A DNA stretch of 64,000 bases from Holothuria scabra. Taxonomy: Eukaryota > Echinodermata > Holothuroidea > Aspidochirotida > Holothuriidae. Shown piece by piece: positions 11,753 through 24,660 of this stretch. The notes below the pieces were generated by a model. It worked only from the letters and a program-made list of their open reading frames with translations, was not told the DNA's origin and ran no database searches. Where the stretch lies: contig CM074195.1 of the NCBI GenBank assembly GCA_037179385.1, positions 26,062,087 to 26,126,086 on the forward strand. Direction: 5' to 3'. A program made the position numbers and the translations under genes. Numbering within the stretch: position 1 is the stretch's first letter; each line of letters opens with the position of its first letter.

Positions 11753-11758
11753 AATAAA
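11753..11758 (+). promoter_or_regulatory. Candidate polyadenylation signal AATAAA
   Basis: The first canonical AATAAA on the plus strand after the collagen-like stop codon, about 480 bases downstream, giving a plausible 3' UTR length. No downstream element was verified. Confidence 0.45.
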
Positions 11759-12739
11759 ACGAACCTGTGTGACTCGTATATGATTGCCTTTGAAGCAGCA
11801 TTTGGAAAACTTTTTATGAAACGGAAGCAAAAGGAATATATCCTTTTACCACTGTAGAGTCATGCCCCTTATGCGGTCTTCACCTCATGTAAAAACATTA
11901 CTCATATGTGGTCATACTTTAATAAGATCAAGCAGCATGGTACTAACATTTTGCTTGCTCATCATTAGAAGTTTCGTGGAATGCCAGAAGTAAATTGTAA
12001 CTTCTAGTCTCCTCAGTAAACGTCAAAATATGTTGAAAAATACTTGAAATTTTTCTATCACATAATGTGACAATGCGTAAGCGGGGCGAGGGAGTTACTA
12101 CCTGTACTGTACACAGTAAGCAACAGCTGCAATTTGTAAAGACTGCCATCTGTAGTAGTGTTGATTCCCCATACTTGAATTAACAGCCAAAACTTTTAAT
12201 GCGTTTTAAGACGGCGTGTCAGTGAGAATATCAAGCTAGTAATGCGTTAGTTAATAGAAGTGAAGTGGGTCCAAACGTCATTCAATCTAACACTTTGTCC
12301 GAAAGTATTGTATAAATCGTATCTTCTTTGGTGGTAAATTTTGATATTTTCACTTTGTACGTTGGGTTAAGAGGTAACGCCACTAGAATTGTCTGAACAT
12401 GCTTCGTATTAGATCTTTCTGTATTTACTTGCAAATATGATTCCTTCCTTGTGAATTTTTTTCTTAGAATGTTAAACTGTGTAATAAGCGGTTGTAATAA
12501 TTCGGTTTGGGGGCTTATTTTTGCTTATTTTACCTTGGTGGTTTTGGAACTTTATATAAAAAAGATTTACAACGGGTCGGTTTCGGCCATTGATTTAGGA
12601 CAGAAGATAGAAAGACAGTCAAACACGGGGTACTTAAAACTTAGCCTCTCCATTGATGCTTTAAACAGGGAGTCTGTTGCAACTCCCTGCTTTAAATGAC
12701 AAGATTGCTTCCTGTCCGTTTCATCTGCCCGTCACATAC
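11759..12739. other. Intergenic
   Basis: AT-rich, no gene. The short open frame at 12451-12699 has no recognisable features. Confidence 0.3.
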
Positions 12740-13502
12740 ATTGGACAACAAAGAAAGTTAGTTATGAGGATCTGCACTGCCATCAAAGTAACCGGTAGAA
12801 GTTCAATGTGTGAAACTTTCATTCTTCCTTTTTGAAACATCTTCCTTCTCTGCCTGATTACATCCAAAGCCAGGACGTTGGTTAGCCTGTTACCCAAGTC
12901 CCCGTCCACTGAATTCGAACCTAACAACAGTAACCAGCCAGACACCAAGCTTGTAGTCACCATCCCGCCTGATCTGGAACTCTCTTCCTCTGAGCGCTCA
13001 GTTTTAGCAAAGGTCTTAACTTCGTTCCACTGAACCCCCTTCCTGATGAGTTTTCCATACGCAGAGACGTTTCGTCCTTCTGTAGGAAACTCCTCCTTCG
13101 CTACCATTTCGGGATAACAGACCATAAGGATGACACCCTCTCGGAGGAAGTTTCCAACCCCGCCAACCCTGTCCTTTCCTCCTGGACGCCCAATCCAGGA
13201 GATAATCCCACCATTGACAATGTAATCAATACCATTAACAAAGATGTCAACGATCTCCTTCCCCTAAAATGACATTATTGCCTAACCTTTGTCCTGAAGA
13301 ACGAGATGCCATTTTATCCCTTTAAAATAACAGGGATATCATTATTAACCAGCTGACAAGGGTGGTGCTGTTGTGGTTTGTCGGAGAGACCTGTTATTGC
13401 TGAGGCCAACAAACAGCTATCCGACCAAAGTGCTTATTTAGAACTTCCCGCTGACCCCACTCCTGAGTGCCAAAAGTTAGTTAGAACACTTTAACCCAAC
13501 TC

Positions 13503-14289
13503 ATGGACAATAAAGAACTACCCCAAAACGCTACTTCTCTACCTCACCCTTGCGCACAGATTTCTAACTCCTACCTGCTTCCCAAAATCCACAAAGCCAA
13601 CAAACCTGGTAGACCTATCGTCCCTCCACACAGCTTCGCCACCGTACTTACTTTTGTGTATGTTGATTGTGTGCTCTCCCCTTTAGTTTCAGCTTTGCCG
13701 TCGTTTGTTCAAGACACACCACATTTCTTGAGACTTATTCGTGACTTTGCGTTCCCTGAAAATTGCGGAGAAAGTCTTTTATTCACCATGGATGTGTCCA
13801 GCCTCTACACATCCATTCCTCATAATGCTGCCTTAGCAGCTATCCGTTACTACCTACACAAACGGCGTGATCCCCTAATACCGACTGATACCTTCCTACG
13901 ATTGACGGAACTTGTTCTCACCCAAAATTGTTTTCAGTTTAATGGGCGTTTTTTTTCGTCAAGTTAAAGGAGTGGCTATGGGAACCAAAGTGGGTCCTTC
14001 TGTTGCCTGTTTGACCATGGGGCTCTTTGAAGAACAACTTTTTTCTCAGTATACCGGGCCCCGACCTATACTTTACAAAAGGTATATTGATGATATTTTA
14101 GGAGTTGCCATTGGATCCCGTATTGATTTAGAAACTTATATCGACTTTGTTAATTCCTTTTGCCCCTTTTTGAAATTTACCCATTGTATCATGGACACAT
14201 CTGTTGTATTTCTCGACTTTAAACTGTCCATTAACAACCGTATAATTACCTCAAACCTACACTTTAAGCCAACCGACTCGCATAACTAA
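13503..14289 (+). pseudogene. Penelope-like reverse transcriptase, frameshifted
   Basis: The first frame (13503-13967) contains NSYLLPKIHK, GRPIVPP and the motif A stretch FTMDVSSLYTSIPH with its catalytic Asp. The second frame (13912-14289) contains the motif B stretch KGVAMGTKVGPSVACL and the catalytic RYIDD, followed by FLDFKLSI. The switch between frames falls at a run of eight T (about 13950-13957), so a one-base length change there is the probable break. A further stop lies after 14286. PKIHK, TSIP and RYIDD are Penelope-like hallmarks. The enzyme would have copied element RNA at a nicked target. Confidence 0.88.
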
Positions 14290-14755
14290 CTATAATACCC
14301 TTCCAACCATCCCAAATCTTGCACCAAATCTATCCCTTATTCCCAGCTCCTGCGAGCCAGGCGAATGTGTTCGGAGGATTCTGATTTCTCCACTGCCTCT
14401 GAAGAAATTTTATGCTTTTTTGAAAAACGCCAGTACCCTGCCAAAATCCTTTCTAATGCCCTGCGCAGAATTCAAGGAACCAGCAGAGTGGAAGCCTTGG
14501 AGAAAAAGAACAAATCTGGTTCAAATCTACGTATTTCTTTGGTTATTTCATATCATCCTTCGGTCCGTCCTATTTACGCGCTATCTACAAAAATGTAGAG
14601 TTTCTCCAACAAGACCCCTCAACCCGTGATGTTTTCCCGGAACCACCCATCACTGCTTTTAGAGTTGAGAAAAATTTAGCCAACCATTTAGTTCGGGCTT
14701 CCACCCACAAAGTTCTTTCACCGACACCCCTGGTACCTTTCCCTGTAACTAACCG

Positions 14756-15000
14756 AGGTGTAATACATGCCCAGTTCTTGGCAAACACGACCTCGTCAAC
14801 ATTTCAGGTCCCAACGGCAATAGCTTCATTGTCAAACAAATATTCTCCTGCATTTCCTCTAATGTAGTTTTAGCTTGTGGGAGATGTAACTCGTTGTATG
14901 TGGGAGAGACCAAGCGCCGCCTTGCGGATCGAGTCACCGAGCACTTTAGGTCCATCAAACAGAATCTCCATGGATACCCGGTGGCTGCACATTTCAATCC
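14756..15000 (+). pseudogene. Penelope-like GIY-YIG endonuclease remnant
   Basis: Open frame reading CNTCPVL, then CGRCNSLYVGETKRRLADR and TEHF, then GYPVAAHFN. In Penelope-like elements the endonuclease has a CxxC-type linker and a degenerate YIGET...R...H core, which this matches (YVGET, R, EH). It is separated from the reverse transcriptase by a decayed stretch. The continuation after 15000 is disrupted. The endonuclease would nick target DNA to prime reverse transcription. Confidence 0.82.
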
Positions 15001-15510
15001 CCCGTTACCTTGTTCAATACAGCATTTATCCGTTGCGGCAGCGGTAATGTGTTATGTATTTCATTGTTATTTTTTCGCCCTATGTAAGCGCAGATATATC
15101 AATTTCCCCCTAAGGTGGGAATTAGCATTATGTATATATATATATATATATATGGGGGGCAATTATTTGTATTTGTATATATAGATATATATATATTCCA
15201 GATTAGATTAGATTTTTTTCCAGATTAGATTAAATATAGATTTTCCAGCTTTACCAATTTGATTTATATATTCCGCGCAGTTGTCGTCAGCGTTTATTTT
15301 CACTTCATTTCTGCTTTCACAGGTTTCTGTATCTCTTCGGAGATCCGCTGGCGAATAAACAATTGTGTTCAGCTGGATGGTATCAACTTTGATCTCTGGT
15401 TGGGCTTGCGTCAAACGAGAACTAGTGCTGTTCCAAAAATTAGGCGCCTGCTCAGGGGGTGAATTGCGAGTTGCTTCATCTGTCATTTGAACAAAGGCCA
15501 AACCAACTTG

Positions 15511-15758
<248 letters not shown>

Positions 15759-15897
15759 TCGAAAGGAGTGTTAAAGTTCGATTTTGAAATTAAAAATTAG
15801 TCCCAAGCATTGGCATTAGCCCTAATGAACAAGGAAAATAAGAAATAAATTCAGAGAGAAAATTAAGTCACGACCAGGACTAGGACCAGACTTTAAC

Positions 15898-15962
15898 TTA
15901 CAGTTTGTTCGACAGAGAGAATACAGTTGTCATCAAACTGAGGTCAGAGTACGCCTACTTTG

Positions 15963-16036
<74 letters not shown>

Positions 16037-16101
16037 CAAAGTAGGCGTACTCTGACCTCAGTTTGATGACAACTGTATCCTCTCTGTCGAACAAACTGTA
16101 A
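15898..16101. repeat. 204 bp near-perfect palindrome with a (TA)n centre
   Basis: The arms 15898-15965 and 16034-16101 are reverse complements over 68 bases with one mismatch that I can see. The centre (15964-16035) is pure TA repeat, so the whole block can fold into one long hairpin. It abuts the MITE beginning at 16103. Near-identity of the arms implies recent origin or gene conversion. Confidence 0.9.
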
Positions 16102-16102
16102 T

Positions 16103-16417
16103 TTAAAAGGCCGATCCTCTCCCTCCCCCAAACTACACTTCTTGTAGGGGGTTACAGAAAGTTACTCTCCATTGGCCCAGCTTTTTGATTGACTCTAAAT
16201 TCAAACAACGCAGGTTACCGAAGCTTATGTTACACAGCAAAAACTGTACTGAGAGTGAGTGTTTTTGTTATACACATAAGACTTTTCTATACCCCCCTGA
16301 AGCAATAAACTGAGATTGTGACTAGATAAGGATGAATTTCAGACAATTATGGGACGGGCTTAAGTAAGGAGGTTAGACGAATTGGTACTGTTTGGGGTGA
16401 GAGAACTGGGCCTTTAA
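16103..16417. mobile_element. MITE family B, copy 1 (TTAA-flanked)
   Basis: About 315 bp, bounded by TTAA, with inverted termini close to TTAAAGGGCCA...CACCCCAAAC. It matches copies at 25978-26272, 29075-30160 and 59918-60222; shared internal phrase GAAGCAATAAACTGAGATTG. It is non-coding. TTAA target sites are used by piggyBac and Kolobok transposons; the source is not established. Confidence 0.78.
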
Positions 16418-17331
16418 CTGAATATTCATTCAAATGTCTACATTCTATGACAAAGTGATGCCTCTCATATCCTTTGTTTCACTGACAAAATGCATTCAGC
16501 CGTAAGGGAGTAAGCTATGCCCGTACCAACTACACTACACACTTGTGCGAAAAACCGTCAAAACAAGGCAATATTTTTTCCGCAAATGATTCCAAAAGGC
16601 GCCATGTGTTACGCTTATTTCGTTTTGTTGTTTTGAATAAAGTGAAAAACACATTTCACGCCCTGCAAACACTGGACACTAGTTTTTATTTTCATTTCTT
16701 TTAAACCTCTTTCAGATGTGCCGTAAAGGTTACACACAGTATGTTTGACTTTCTTGATATCTAAGTAAAAAAATGAAGGGCAACGCATATTACACAGCAT
16801 ACACATAGTGTTCTGATTACAGATTATGACAACTTGAATTAGCCTACGGCATATTCTTGAGCAATAAACCAGGTTTGTGCTAACATGGAGAAAGGTGATC
16901 ACAGTTTAAACATTGAGGTGTTATGTTAACAAGGTAAACCTCCCTGGCTAAAGATTTGCTAGCAAATTTCGTTGTCGAATTGGAACTGGCAATTCCAGTA
17001 GGTTATATACCCAAAGCTGGCAAAGAATATGAAATTTAGTGGGAACCTTTAAAAAGTATCTGTATACGTTGTCAGCTTAAAAGGGAACATTTTCCCATTT
17101 AATGTACAATGCATCCAAGTAACGCCAAAACCTGCAAACGGGTTTTCTCGGCTTTCACCAAAAGTACAGCGACACTTGTCGCGTCGGAGTCATGGCAGGT
17201 TCATTGAACTTAGGTTCAATAGTTGAGCGACAACTTCGATTCCCGGCTTCTCCTGGACCCAAAAAGGATAAAACCTGAATTGTGAAACGTCTCCCGAAGT
17301 GATTATTAAATAAATGCCTGTAGACCCATTA
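16418..17331. other. Intergenic
   Basis: Nothing recognisable; only short chance open frames. Confidence 0.3.
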
Positions 17332-17410
17332 CGTGGCCAAGTGGTTAGTGCATATGACTTGAAGTCGAAAGGTCTGCATTAGTTCTGGAATTCGACTCCT
17401 GGCCAATTCA
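17332..17410 (+). repeat. Degraded tRNA-like SINE head
   Basis: GTGGCCAAGTGGTTAGTGCA, GACTTGAAGTC and TTCGACTCCTGGCC follow the box A, anticodon arm and box B layout of the SINE family at 24661-24890, but with mismatches. No body could be traced. Confidence 0.5.
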
Positions 17411-17458
17411 TAACGAAGACTTAGAATGTAACATACTCTCATCGCGCTTGGTGGTCAG

Positions 17459-18345
17459 CATACACTCTTAAAAATTCTGGGCAAAACGAGTTGGAAACTC
17501 ACAGCCTGGGTAAATGTTGGGCAAACTTTTCTTAAAGTTGGGCAAGCACAGCGATGGTTGGGCACGTGTAAAGTCATTGCAAATTAGTTGAGCAAATGTC
17601 CATGACGTATGCGAAATGAGCATGCGCAGTACTGCTGGTTGTCGGAAGAATCGCTGGTCCGAGAAAACGACAACAATGGCGGAAGAAATGGTGGCGATAA
17701 GGCTTATTTCATGTGGATTATGTATCTTCATTTATGCTTTCACAGGTGCACACTAATGTTCATCTCCCAGTATAATGTTTTAAATGTTTCTCGTTCATTT
17801 CTGTGAAGTGAATGCCAAGAAATGTCCAAAATTGAGGTGCAAAGCTGACCAAGGTACCGCAGATCCAAGGCTTATGTTATAGCCTAACATTAGGCTAGCA
17901 AACGTTATAGGCTTTCTAAGTTACTGTGTCGAATGTGTTGTGTTTAACGTTAGTTTATTACCAGTCAGGAATTAGTCGCATTTTCTCACCAAAATTAAAG
18001 GATATTAACTAAGGCTGGTTTAATTCTGTTTGGTAAGTGTTTTGTTACTTTAAAAGATTGAAATACTATTTTGTTTATCATTTGTCTCCATGACTTCAAA
18101 GTAACCAAATGCCCAACGTTTGCCCAACGTTTAGCCAACGTGGGGTTCGTATACCATCACAACATCTGGGTAAAGTTTGCCCAACAAACGGGAAAAATAA
18201 ATTACCCAGAAAAGAGGCAAACTTTCCATACATGTGGGTAAATATTTTTGCTACTTTGTTGGGCACTTATTTCTCAAATCAAAAGTTACTTTTGCTCAAA
18301 GTTTCAAATATGCAGTTTAAATTGGAATACACTGTCAGAATGTGA
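17459..18345. mobile_element. Possible transposon with TTGGGCAAA subterminal motifs
   Basis: The left side carries several TGGGCAAA/TTGGGCAA motifs (17478-17570), and the right side carries the reverse motif TGCCCAAC several times (18110-18185) plus TGGGTAAA variants. That inverted distribution resembles subterminal repeats. The left end TACACTCTTAAAAATTC resembles the hairpin MITE end at 43776. A matching right terminus was not found, so the limits are uncertain. Confidence 0.4.
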
Positions 18346-20744
18346 AACAAATAGTAACTTTTCTTAATTTCACACAATACTATTGTACCAATTTTAATTA
18401 AACACGGTATTGGCCTCAAACAGTGAACAATAGTTCTGGGTAGTTCCGCCGGACTGGAGTGGAACTTGTGTGCCTTAAAGGTTACGCTTAGACTACTGTT
18501 ATTGTAAGATGAAAACGAATTAAAGTGATGAAGTTATCTCTCTAAAACTTCTGAAGGTACACTATAAAAACAATTGGACAAAATTACCCAGTGTTTGAAA
18601 AATATTGCACATGCAACATCTAGGAAAGTCTAGGAAAATCGTGATGTTTTGTCCAATTTTCAGCAAATTTTTTTCCGCAGCAATTAATGATTTGCTATGT
18701 TTAAGCAGCTGCTTTCTGACGTACTTTCCCAACTGCCCATCCCAAATGAGTGCTGCCATAGCATGTGAGACTAGGCAGGAGTTACAATTTCTGGTCGAAC
18801 ACATTCGACAAAAAAGTAGGGGCGCTATACATTTATAGTTTCATAAGGGGGAATCCGTATGCCGGTGCGTAAACAGTGGGAGAACCGCAGCTAATAGGCC
18901 AAGTTACTTGTCTGGAAAGTAATTCTCCAAACTCTTTAGTTTACAACTAAGCTGTGTAACTTGTAAGATGTGACAAAAATTCAACTTCGATGTAACGATA
19001 AAGTTTGGTCACAAAAGCTTCATCATTCCTTCTCGTCAACTTGTTAGTGTGTGACTTAAATGTCAAAAACTTTACGGAGCATTCAACAACGATGACACAT
19101 TTTCAATAAAAAAGGAGAAACACAGAAAACTTTAATTCACGTGTTGGAATGACCTTGTTGATAACTTCGCTCATATAAGCCGAGGTAAGGATCCACTTTA
19201 ATGTACAAATTAAATAAAACTTTCTAGTCACGCTCATCACTTCAACAAAAAAACTTTCCGAATAATTATCATAATAAGATGATTCCAAGGTTTTATGAAG
19301 TTCTAATTTACCTTTTTAGTATGACCTTAAACCATGAAATCAGATTATGTCTTGGCCAAAGAAATATATTATTTTTTCTTTACATAAATTATGGTGTGTT
19401 GCTAAAAATCTATATGAAAGAAGAAGGATGTCATGTAACTAAATTATCTCTTGTTTCGGATGAAGATGTTTCCCCGAACCTATACTTTCTGGAAAAGTTG
19501 ACCTTGTTTAGAATGATGAACCTTGAAGCAACGTCAGTTGATTGAAACTAAAATAGGTCAGTGACATGTAAAGTTAAATTGCCTAAAAAGGGGGTTTCTA
19601 TACGCGTGCCGAAAAATAAAATAGTAGTTTCTTCAAAGGGTTGACGGTCATTCATACACTTGAATGAGCAAGAACTGATTTAACGCTTTTCGATTCTTAT
19701 CAAATTCTCAAAAGTTCTCGATCAATGCTTAAAAGCATATGTACATGACATAACACAAAATAAGGTGCGCCCTCACATATGACGTGCATGCTAACGTTTG
19801 AGGCCGTGAGCATGCTCAGAGGGAATTGGCCGAGTCTCGAGGAAAGCTAGCGATATTTGACTTGCTCTTTGTTGACGAACACCAACAAGAATGCTAGAGA
19901 ACCTATGTATGTGATCGAACATGCCTCTGAATGAGTCTAAGTGCGACTTGAAAGGCTACGCTGTGCACAGAGTGTGTGTAGCATAGTCACTTAACTCTTT
20001 TACCCTTAGAATGGAAGTGCTACCTCTTGGGTAGACCTAGTGCTTACATGACAAAAGATATACCTTGTTTGTCCTGTACAATGTTAATGTCAATGTATGA
20101 GACCTATGAAAGGCACATCTAGTGACCTAAAGATAGGCTATTTTCTTTTGTTAAAATGCCAGTTCTCTCCTTACATGCTTATTTTGATCAACTAAGGATC
20201 TTAGAATTAGGTAACTGATTTTATTACAAGAACAACAACCTCGAAATAAACTTAGGTTGTCTTTCACATGACAGATTTGACTCAGATTTAATGAACTTTC
20301 TGCAAGCACTTACGGTAATAAAGGACGGATCACGTATTGTCAAAATTTCATTAAAAAGCTAGGTGATAATGACTTAGGATTGAGTTAGGTCCGAGGCTCC
20401 TATAGAAGCCAATTTGTTTGGTAAGGTAATTGACTCGATCAATATTTACCCAATAATTAAAGGAGAAAATTTTTTCGCAGTCCTAGTCTGCAGCTTACAG
20501 GTCACACTGTCTAATATTTGAGTCTTTTTCGACACTGTTTAATCAGAAATTTCTGAAGTTGACTGTTTGTTACAAGAGGCTGAGAATACGGGTAAGAAAG
20601 AGATGAGATGACGGAGTTTGTATCTACTGGTAACCTAATTTAAAAATACTCTATAGTATAGATGAGAACATGACAACAGTTCTGTTCTGATTTTTCAAGC
20701 TAAGTATTGTACTAGGGGAGATAAAAATGCAGTTCCACACCTAT
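18346..20744. other. Intergenic
   Basis: Over 2 kb with no gene, RNA or repeat that I can name. Confidence 0.3.
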
Positions 20745-20965
20745 AGACGAATCCGATTAGCGCTTGTTTTTAGTGACAATAGGCAGCCATTGGTGGGGTC
20801 CATCAGCCTTTAATCGTCTTCATTTATTGTCTACGTGATTTTCAAATCCTCATATTCAGGGAAGTTTAGAAGATCAAGGTACACTTCAGTGCACAACCAT
20901 CCATGCAACAGGTAAGGAAGGAAATTTTAAGATTAAAGGTGATGGACCCCGCTTATGGCCAACTA
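20745..20965 (-). repeat. Dispersed repeat family E, copy 2
   Basis: Reverse complement of 9405-9665, with GACGAATCCGATTAGCGC at its left edge and GATTAAAGGTGATGGACCCC at its right. It is non-coding. Confidence 0.6.
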
Positions 20966-21775
20966 AAATCAGACCATAACAATCTGTCCGGAAACTCCGG
21001 ATTTGTCTATGACAAATAGGCCTATGATGGGGTACTTCTCTTTTGTTAGGGGCGAAGCACCTTGATGGTGTGACGCTTCCCAAAATTGGGACACTAGAGT
21101 GATATCTCATTGCCACATTTGAACATTATTCTGGGAAACGGGGAAAGTGTCCCGAAAAGTGTAACGTCCGTGTTTCACTTGAAAACTTCAACGAATATTC
21201 AATACTTTTGTATTATCCTGAGTACGGTGTAAGCTTACCCTTTTGGGGGAGTGTGATAGACAGTGCGACCATCACATGACACGCATGCTCAGACTTAAAT
21301 GGAAATATTGCGTTTGTTTTGCAAGAAAAATTCATTCTTTAAAAACTAATATTTATTGACACAGGTTGATAGATTATCAACAATAAGGAAGTATGGTTGC
21401 CTTCTTTTCAAGAAAAAAGTTTCCCACAAAGAGAAATTCAGTTGTTTGTTTGTTGCTCATGAATAATTCGTACACCCAAACTTTCAACATTTCAAATGAT
21501 GTAATGTCAATAGTTCTTTTTGCGTATAGTATTTCGAAGAGATGTAGCTATTGCTGGGGTTATGATTAAGACTGAATTGTTTGATATTGGCTGGGCCATT
21601 TACTTTGTACTCTTTGTTGTTTTAAACACAATATTTCCCTTTAAGGAATTGCAGTCGAGTTGTATATGTGTTTCAAGTTGCCGATTAAGTGGTGTCATTA
21701 TTGCATAAGATATTAAACAAATGGAACATGTGCAAATATGCGAGTATTCAAATCATTCCCATTTAGTTGAGTTTG
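20966..21775. other. Intergenic
   Basis: Nothing recognisable. Confidence 0.3.
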
Positions 21776-23719
21776 CAGGAGCGTCGATGGGGGGGGGGGA
21801 GACAGGGGAAATGCCCCCCCCCCAATATTTGAGTGGAGGGGACCATAACGTAAACCCCCCCCCCCCCCACACACACACATACTTTTTGTGGCGTGAAACT
21901 TAAAAATTGGATTTACCAAAAAGACTATACATGTAGGTTATGAAAGTTGTCCTCTACCAATTACGATGGACTAGCTTTCTTTATCATGATTAATTTCACT
22001 TGTTTACTTTGCAAGTCCCAACAAGTTTCGCGCGCTCCGCGCGTTTGCAGTCTCATTGATGTTCTTTTTTCACTTGCATATCAAACATATGTTATTCATC
22101 GGTCTCAATAATTATGTCGACTGTTCGTGTGCATAAGGCAGCAGGTGTGGTTAAGGCAGCACAAACTTTAGGAATGTGAAGAAGATTAATCGTCCCCTAC
22201 TATTTTTAATGAAATCTGCAGTCTTAAGTGAATGACCAACCTAACAGACTGAAATTGGCAAACACATTTTAAGGAAACTGAAAATATCTCGGTGAAGAGT
22301 CTGCATGCAACTTTTTTAGAAAAAAGTTTGATTTCTAACGCAAAATTTCGATGCACTCACATCATTCATTTGTATAGCGATTCGAACATTTCGTATTTAG
22401 ACCATTATCAGAGAAATGAAATCACACTGTCGTTTGCTAGATAAGAAATATCAATCGGGAATTAGAGGTACCCTCCACCATGTCTGCAGATAGTATATGA
22501 TGAGATGTCGTTCGAAAAAAAATATTTTAATGTTTTTTTGTATCAACAATCTCACACCGGTAGGCCTATGCAACGGTGTCTCAGTAGCACCGTACCAGTG
22601 GGTACCATTCCCTCACCCCTCGATCTGTGATCTTCCCGTAGTAGATTGAAGTGCGCTTTTGATCAAGTAATGGATTTATTTTACCTTATTTCCATTACAA
22701 ATGGTTCCTTACTATGAGAACTTTTGCACAAATCTTTCGCAAACTACGACAGTTTTCTTTGTGATTCTAATTACTCATAGAGTACACCCGGTATTTAAAT
22801 TGACCGTATAGTCTATTGAAGTAATAACCCACACTTTGAAGTTCATGTTTTGAAAACTTTGGAGTATTCAAAATATTGGAATATTTAGCACCATTTTGCA
22901 TCTGGACCCCTCTTAGACACCCAGTGGCGTAGCTACAGGGGGAGGCGGCTCTGACAAATGAAGTATTCGGAAATTTCCTACTTGGGAAACCAGTCTACTG
23001 TGTGGTTTTGACAACTCATGAAATTCTGAAATCTCCCCTTTAAGAGTTCCACATTTGTCATTATTTGTCTCAAAGAAGCAAAATTTTCCGCCCCCGCCCC
23101 AAACCGAAAACGATTACTGAGCACTAGTGCTCGCTCATACCTTGAGAAAAATTTTCCGAGCTCTGAACTGTGTAAGTGAAGAAAACGGAAATTTGCTGTG
23201 TGTGACACCAGAACACCAAGTGACATCAGTAACTAAAGTGCTATTTTCATGAATTTACTTTCAATTCAAAATTCAAAATTTTCTCCACTATAAGCTTTTG
23301 ATCCAAAAAATTTCGTCAAAGGGCCTCATTTCGTAGGGGTTGGATAACATTATAGCAACAATGATCTTTGGTCGCCGTTCAATCTCAGGTTTGCCAATAG
23401 GAAATGCAAATTCCTCAGTAATTTCCCAACTTTTCAAATTTTCTTACAGGAAACCCAGAGTCCCAAACTTTTCTGCAATACAAGCTCCATATTTTCAAAT
23501 ATTTGAAAAATGGCAAAAGATTCAGCGCGCTTGGCGCGCCGCAAATTACGGCCCAGTAGGGTGGTGTCCACACTCAAAACTGGATGCTTGCGCATCCCCC
23601 CCCCCCTCCTTCCCACAAAATGTCTAACCACGCCGCTGTACACACCTTACCAGGACAGGAGAAAAAATATATCAGATGCCCCCCCCCCCCCCACTTTGAA
23701 AACCTAATCGACGTCCCTG
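21776..23719 (+). mobile_element. hAT-like non-autonomous element, plus-strand copy (1.9 kb)
   Basis: The termini are CAGGAGCGTCGATGGGG on the left and the reverse complement of CAGGGACGTCGATTAGG on the right. The flanks TGAGTTTG and TGAGATTA agree at 6 of 8 bases, consistent with a decayed 8 bp hAT-type target duplication. It is collinear, in opposite orientation, with 39478-41581 over nearly its whole length: the G-tract end, the TTCGCGCGCTCCGCGCG palindrome at about 22028, the 22385-22805 block and the terminal 'ACTTTGAAAA' end. No transposase reading frame is present. Several G and C homopolymer runs lie near the ends. Confidence 0.78.
22922..23638 (+). mobile_element. Nested G-tract/GCGCGC family copy inside the hAT-like element
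   Basis: Begins CAGTGGCGTAGCTACAGG and ends with CCACGCCGCTG, a partial inverted match. The flanks TAGACACC (22914-22921) and TACACACC (23639-23646) agree at 7 of 8 bases. Related starts occur at about 2262, 63942 and, inverted, 59393. Most of the unit is also present in the inverted copy at 39478-41581, so it probably entered an ancestral element before both copies spread. It is non-coding. Confidence 0.6.
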
Positions 23720-23727
23720 TGAGATTA

Positions 23728-24660
23728 TATAGAACGCTTAAAGTATTACGGGTTTTCGACGTCTGTTTAGGTAACCTACCGTCTATGCAGATGCTGTGCT
23801 TGCTGTTCTTTTTCTTTTTTGACCTCAAATAGGATACTTTGCCTCAGGAATAACGTATCCTTTGAATGTATTTCTCGCCCCAGAATCACCTTTTATTTAG
23901 TTACACATCAAAGTTATCAAACTACTTACAAAGTCAAAATAATTCACTCGGAGAAATACCCGTGACCCATTTTGCGCACAGTGTCCTTCGACATGTCAAA
24001 GTAACATACAAGTGCTATCGATGCATTAATAACTAATGATGTATTTCCATAGTGTGAGACACGAACGTAACGATACATCAAAGACATGTTTTACTTACAT
24101 CAGGGACGTGTTGATGGTAAGTACAACGTCACCTCATGAATTTGCCAAAGTATGTGGTGATGGCAACATACCTAACTGGTCGTTGAACTTACAGAGTCCC
24201 ACCCCCTCCCCTGTGGACCGTGGTTTGTAGAATATGCCCACGGTATTTCCCACCAGTTGTAAGAGGCGATAATAAGAAAAGGACTTTCACCGTATTTGAA
24301 CTGCATTTGACACTATATAACACATTGGTGTTGGTGTGTCTTTAATTCTATTTAACTTACATTGGCCTTTTGGTGAATGAGTAACGCGAAAAGGTTTAAT
24401 AAAAAAAATTTGCCATTTTACGACGGCTGTATTTTCAGAGATATAGCGAAATGTGTACTTCGAGGATGTTTTCGATGTCATAATTTCAACTATAAAAAGC
24501 TTTGAATATCAATTTGAGTGAAACTATCTACATAGACGGCATATATAATTATCTGAAGAGACAGCATAATGCATTGACCCTTTTTGGGTTCCATAATATT
24601 GAGGTATCGTGTGACTATGGTTTGATCTGTGTGCGATATTTGACATCATTCTACCGAGTT
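23728..24660. other. Intergenic
   Basis: Nothing recognisable. Confidence 0.3.

Larger units (their letters stand above)
12740..15060 (+). mobile_element. Degenerate Penelope-like retroelement (EN+ type)
   Basis: Successive plus-strand fragments in different frames are collinear with Penelope-like proteins. They are: an N-terminal piece with ELSSSERSVLAK near 12977; the ADKGGAVVV block near 13352-13378; the PKIHK, motif A, motif B and YIDD parts of the reverse transcriptase (13503-14289); and a Cys-containing linker plus GIY-YIG-type endonuclease (14756-15000). Multiple frameshifts and stops show it is dead. Penelope-like elements are widespread in aquatic invertebrates. A (TA)n-containing region follows at 15130-15200. 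Element limits are approximate because no terminal repeats were recognised. Confidence 0.85.
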
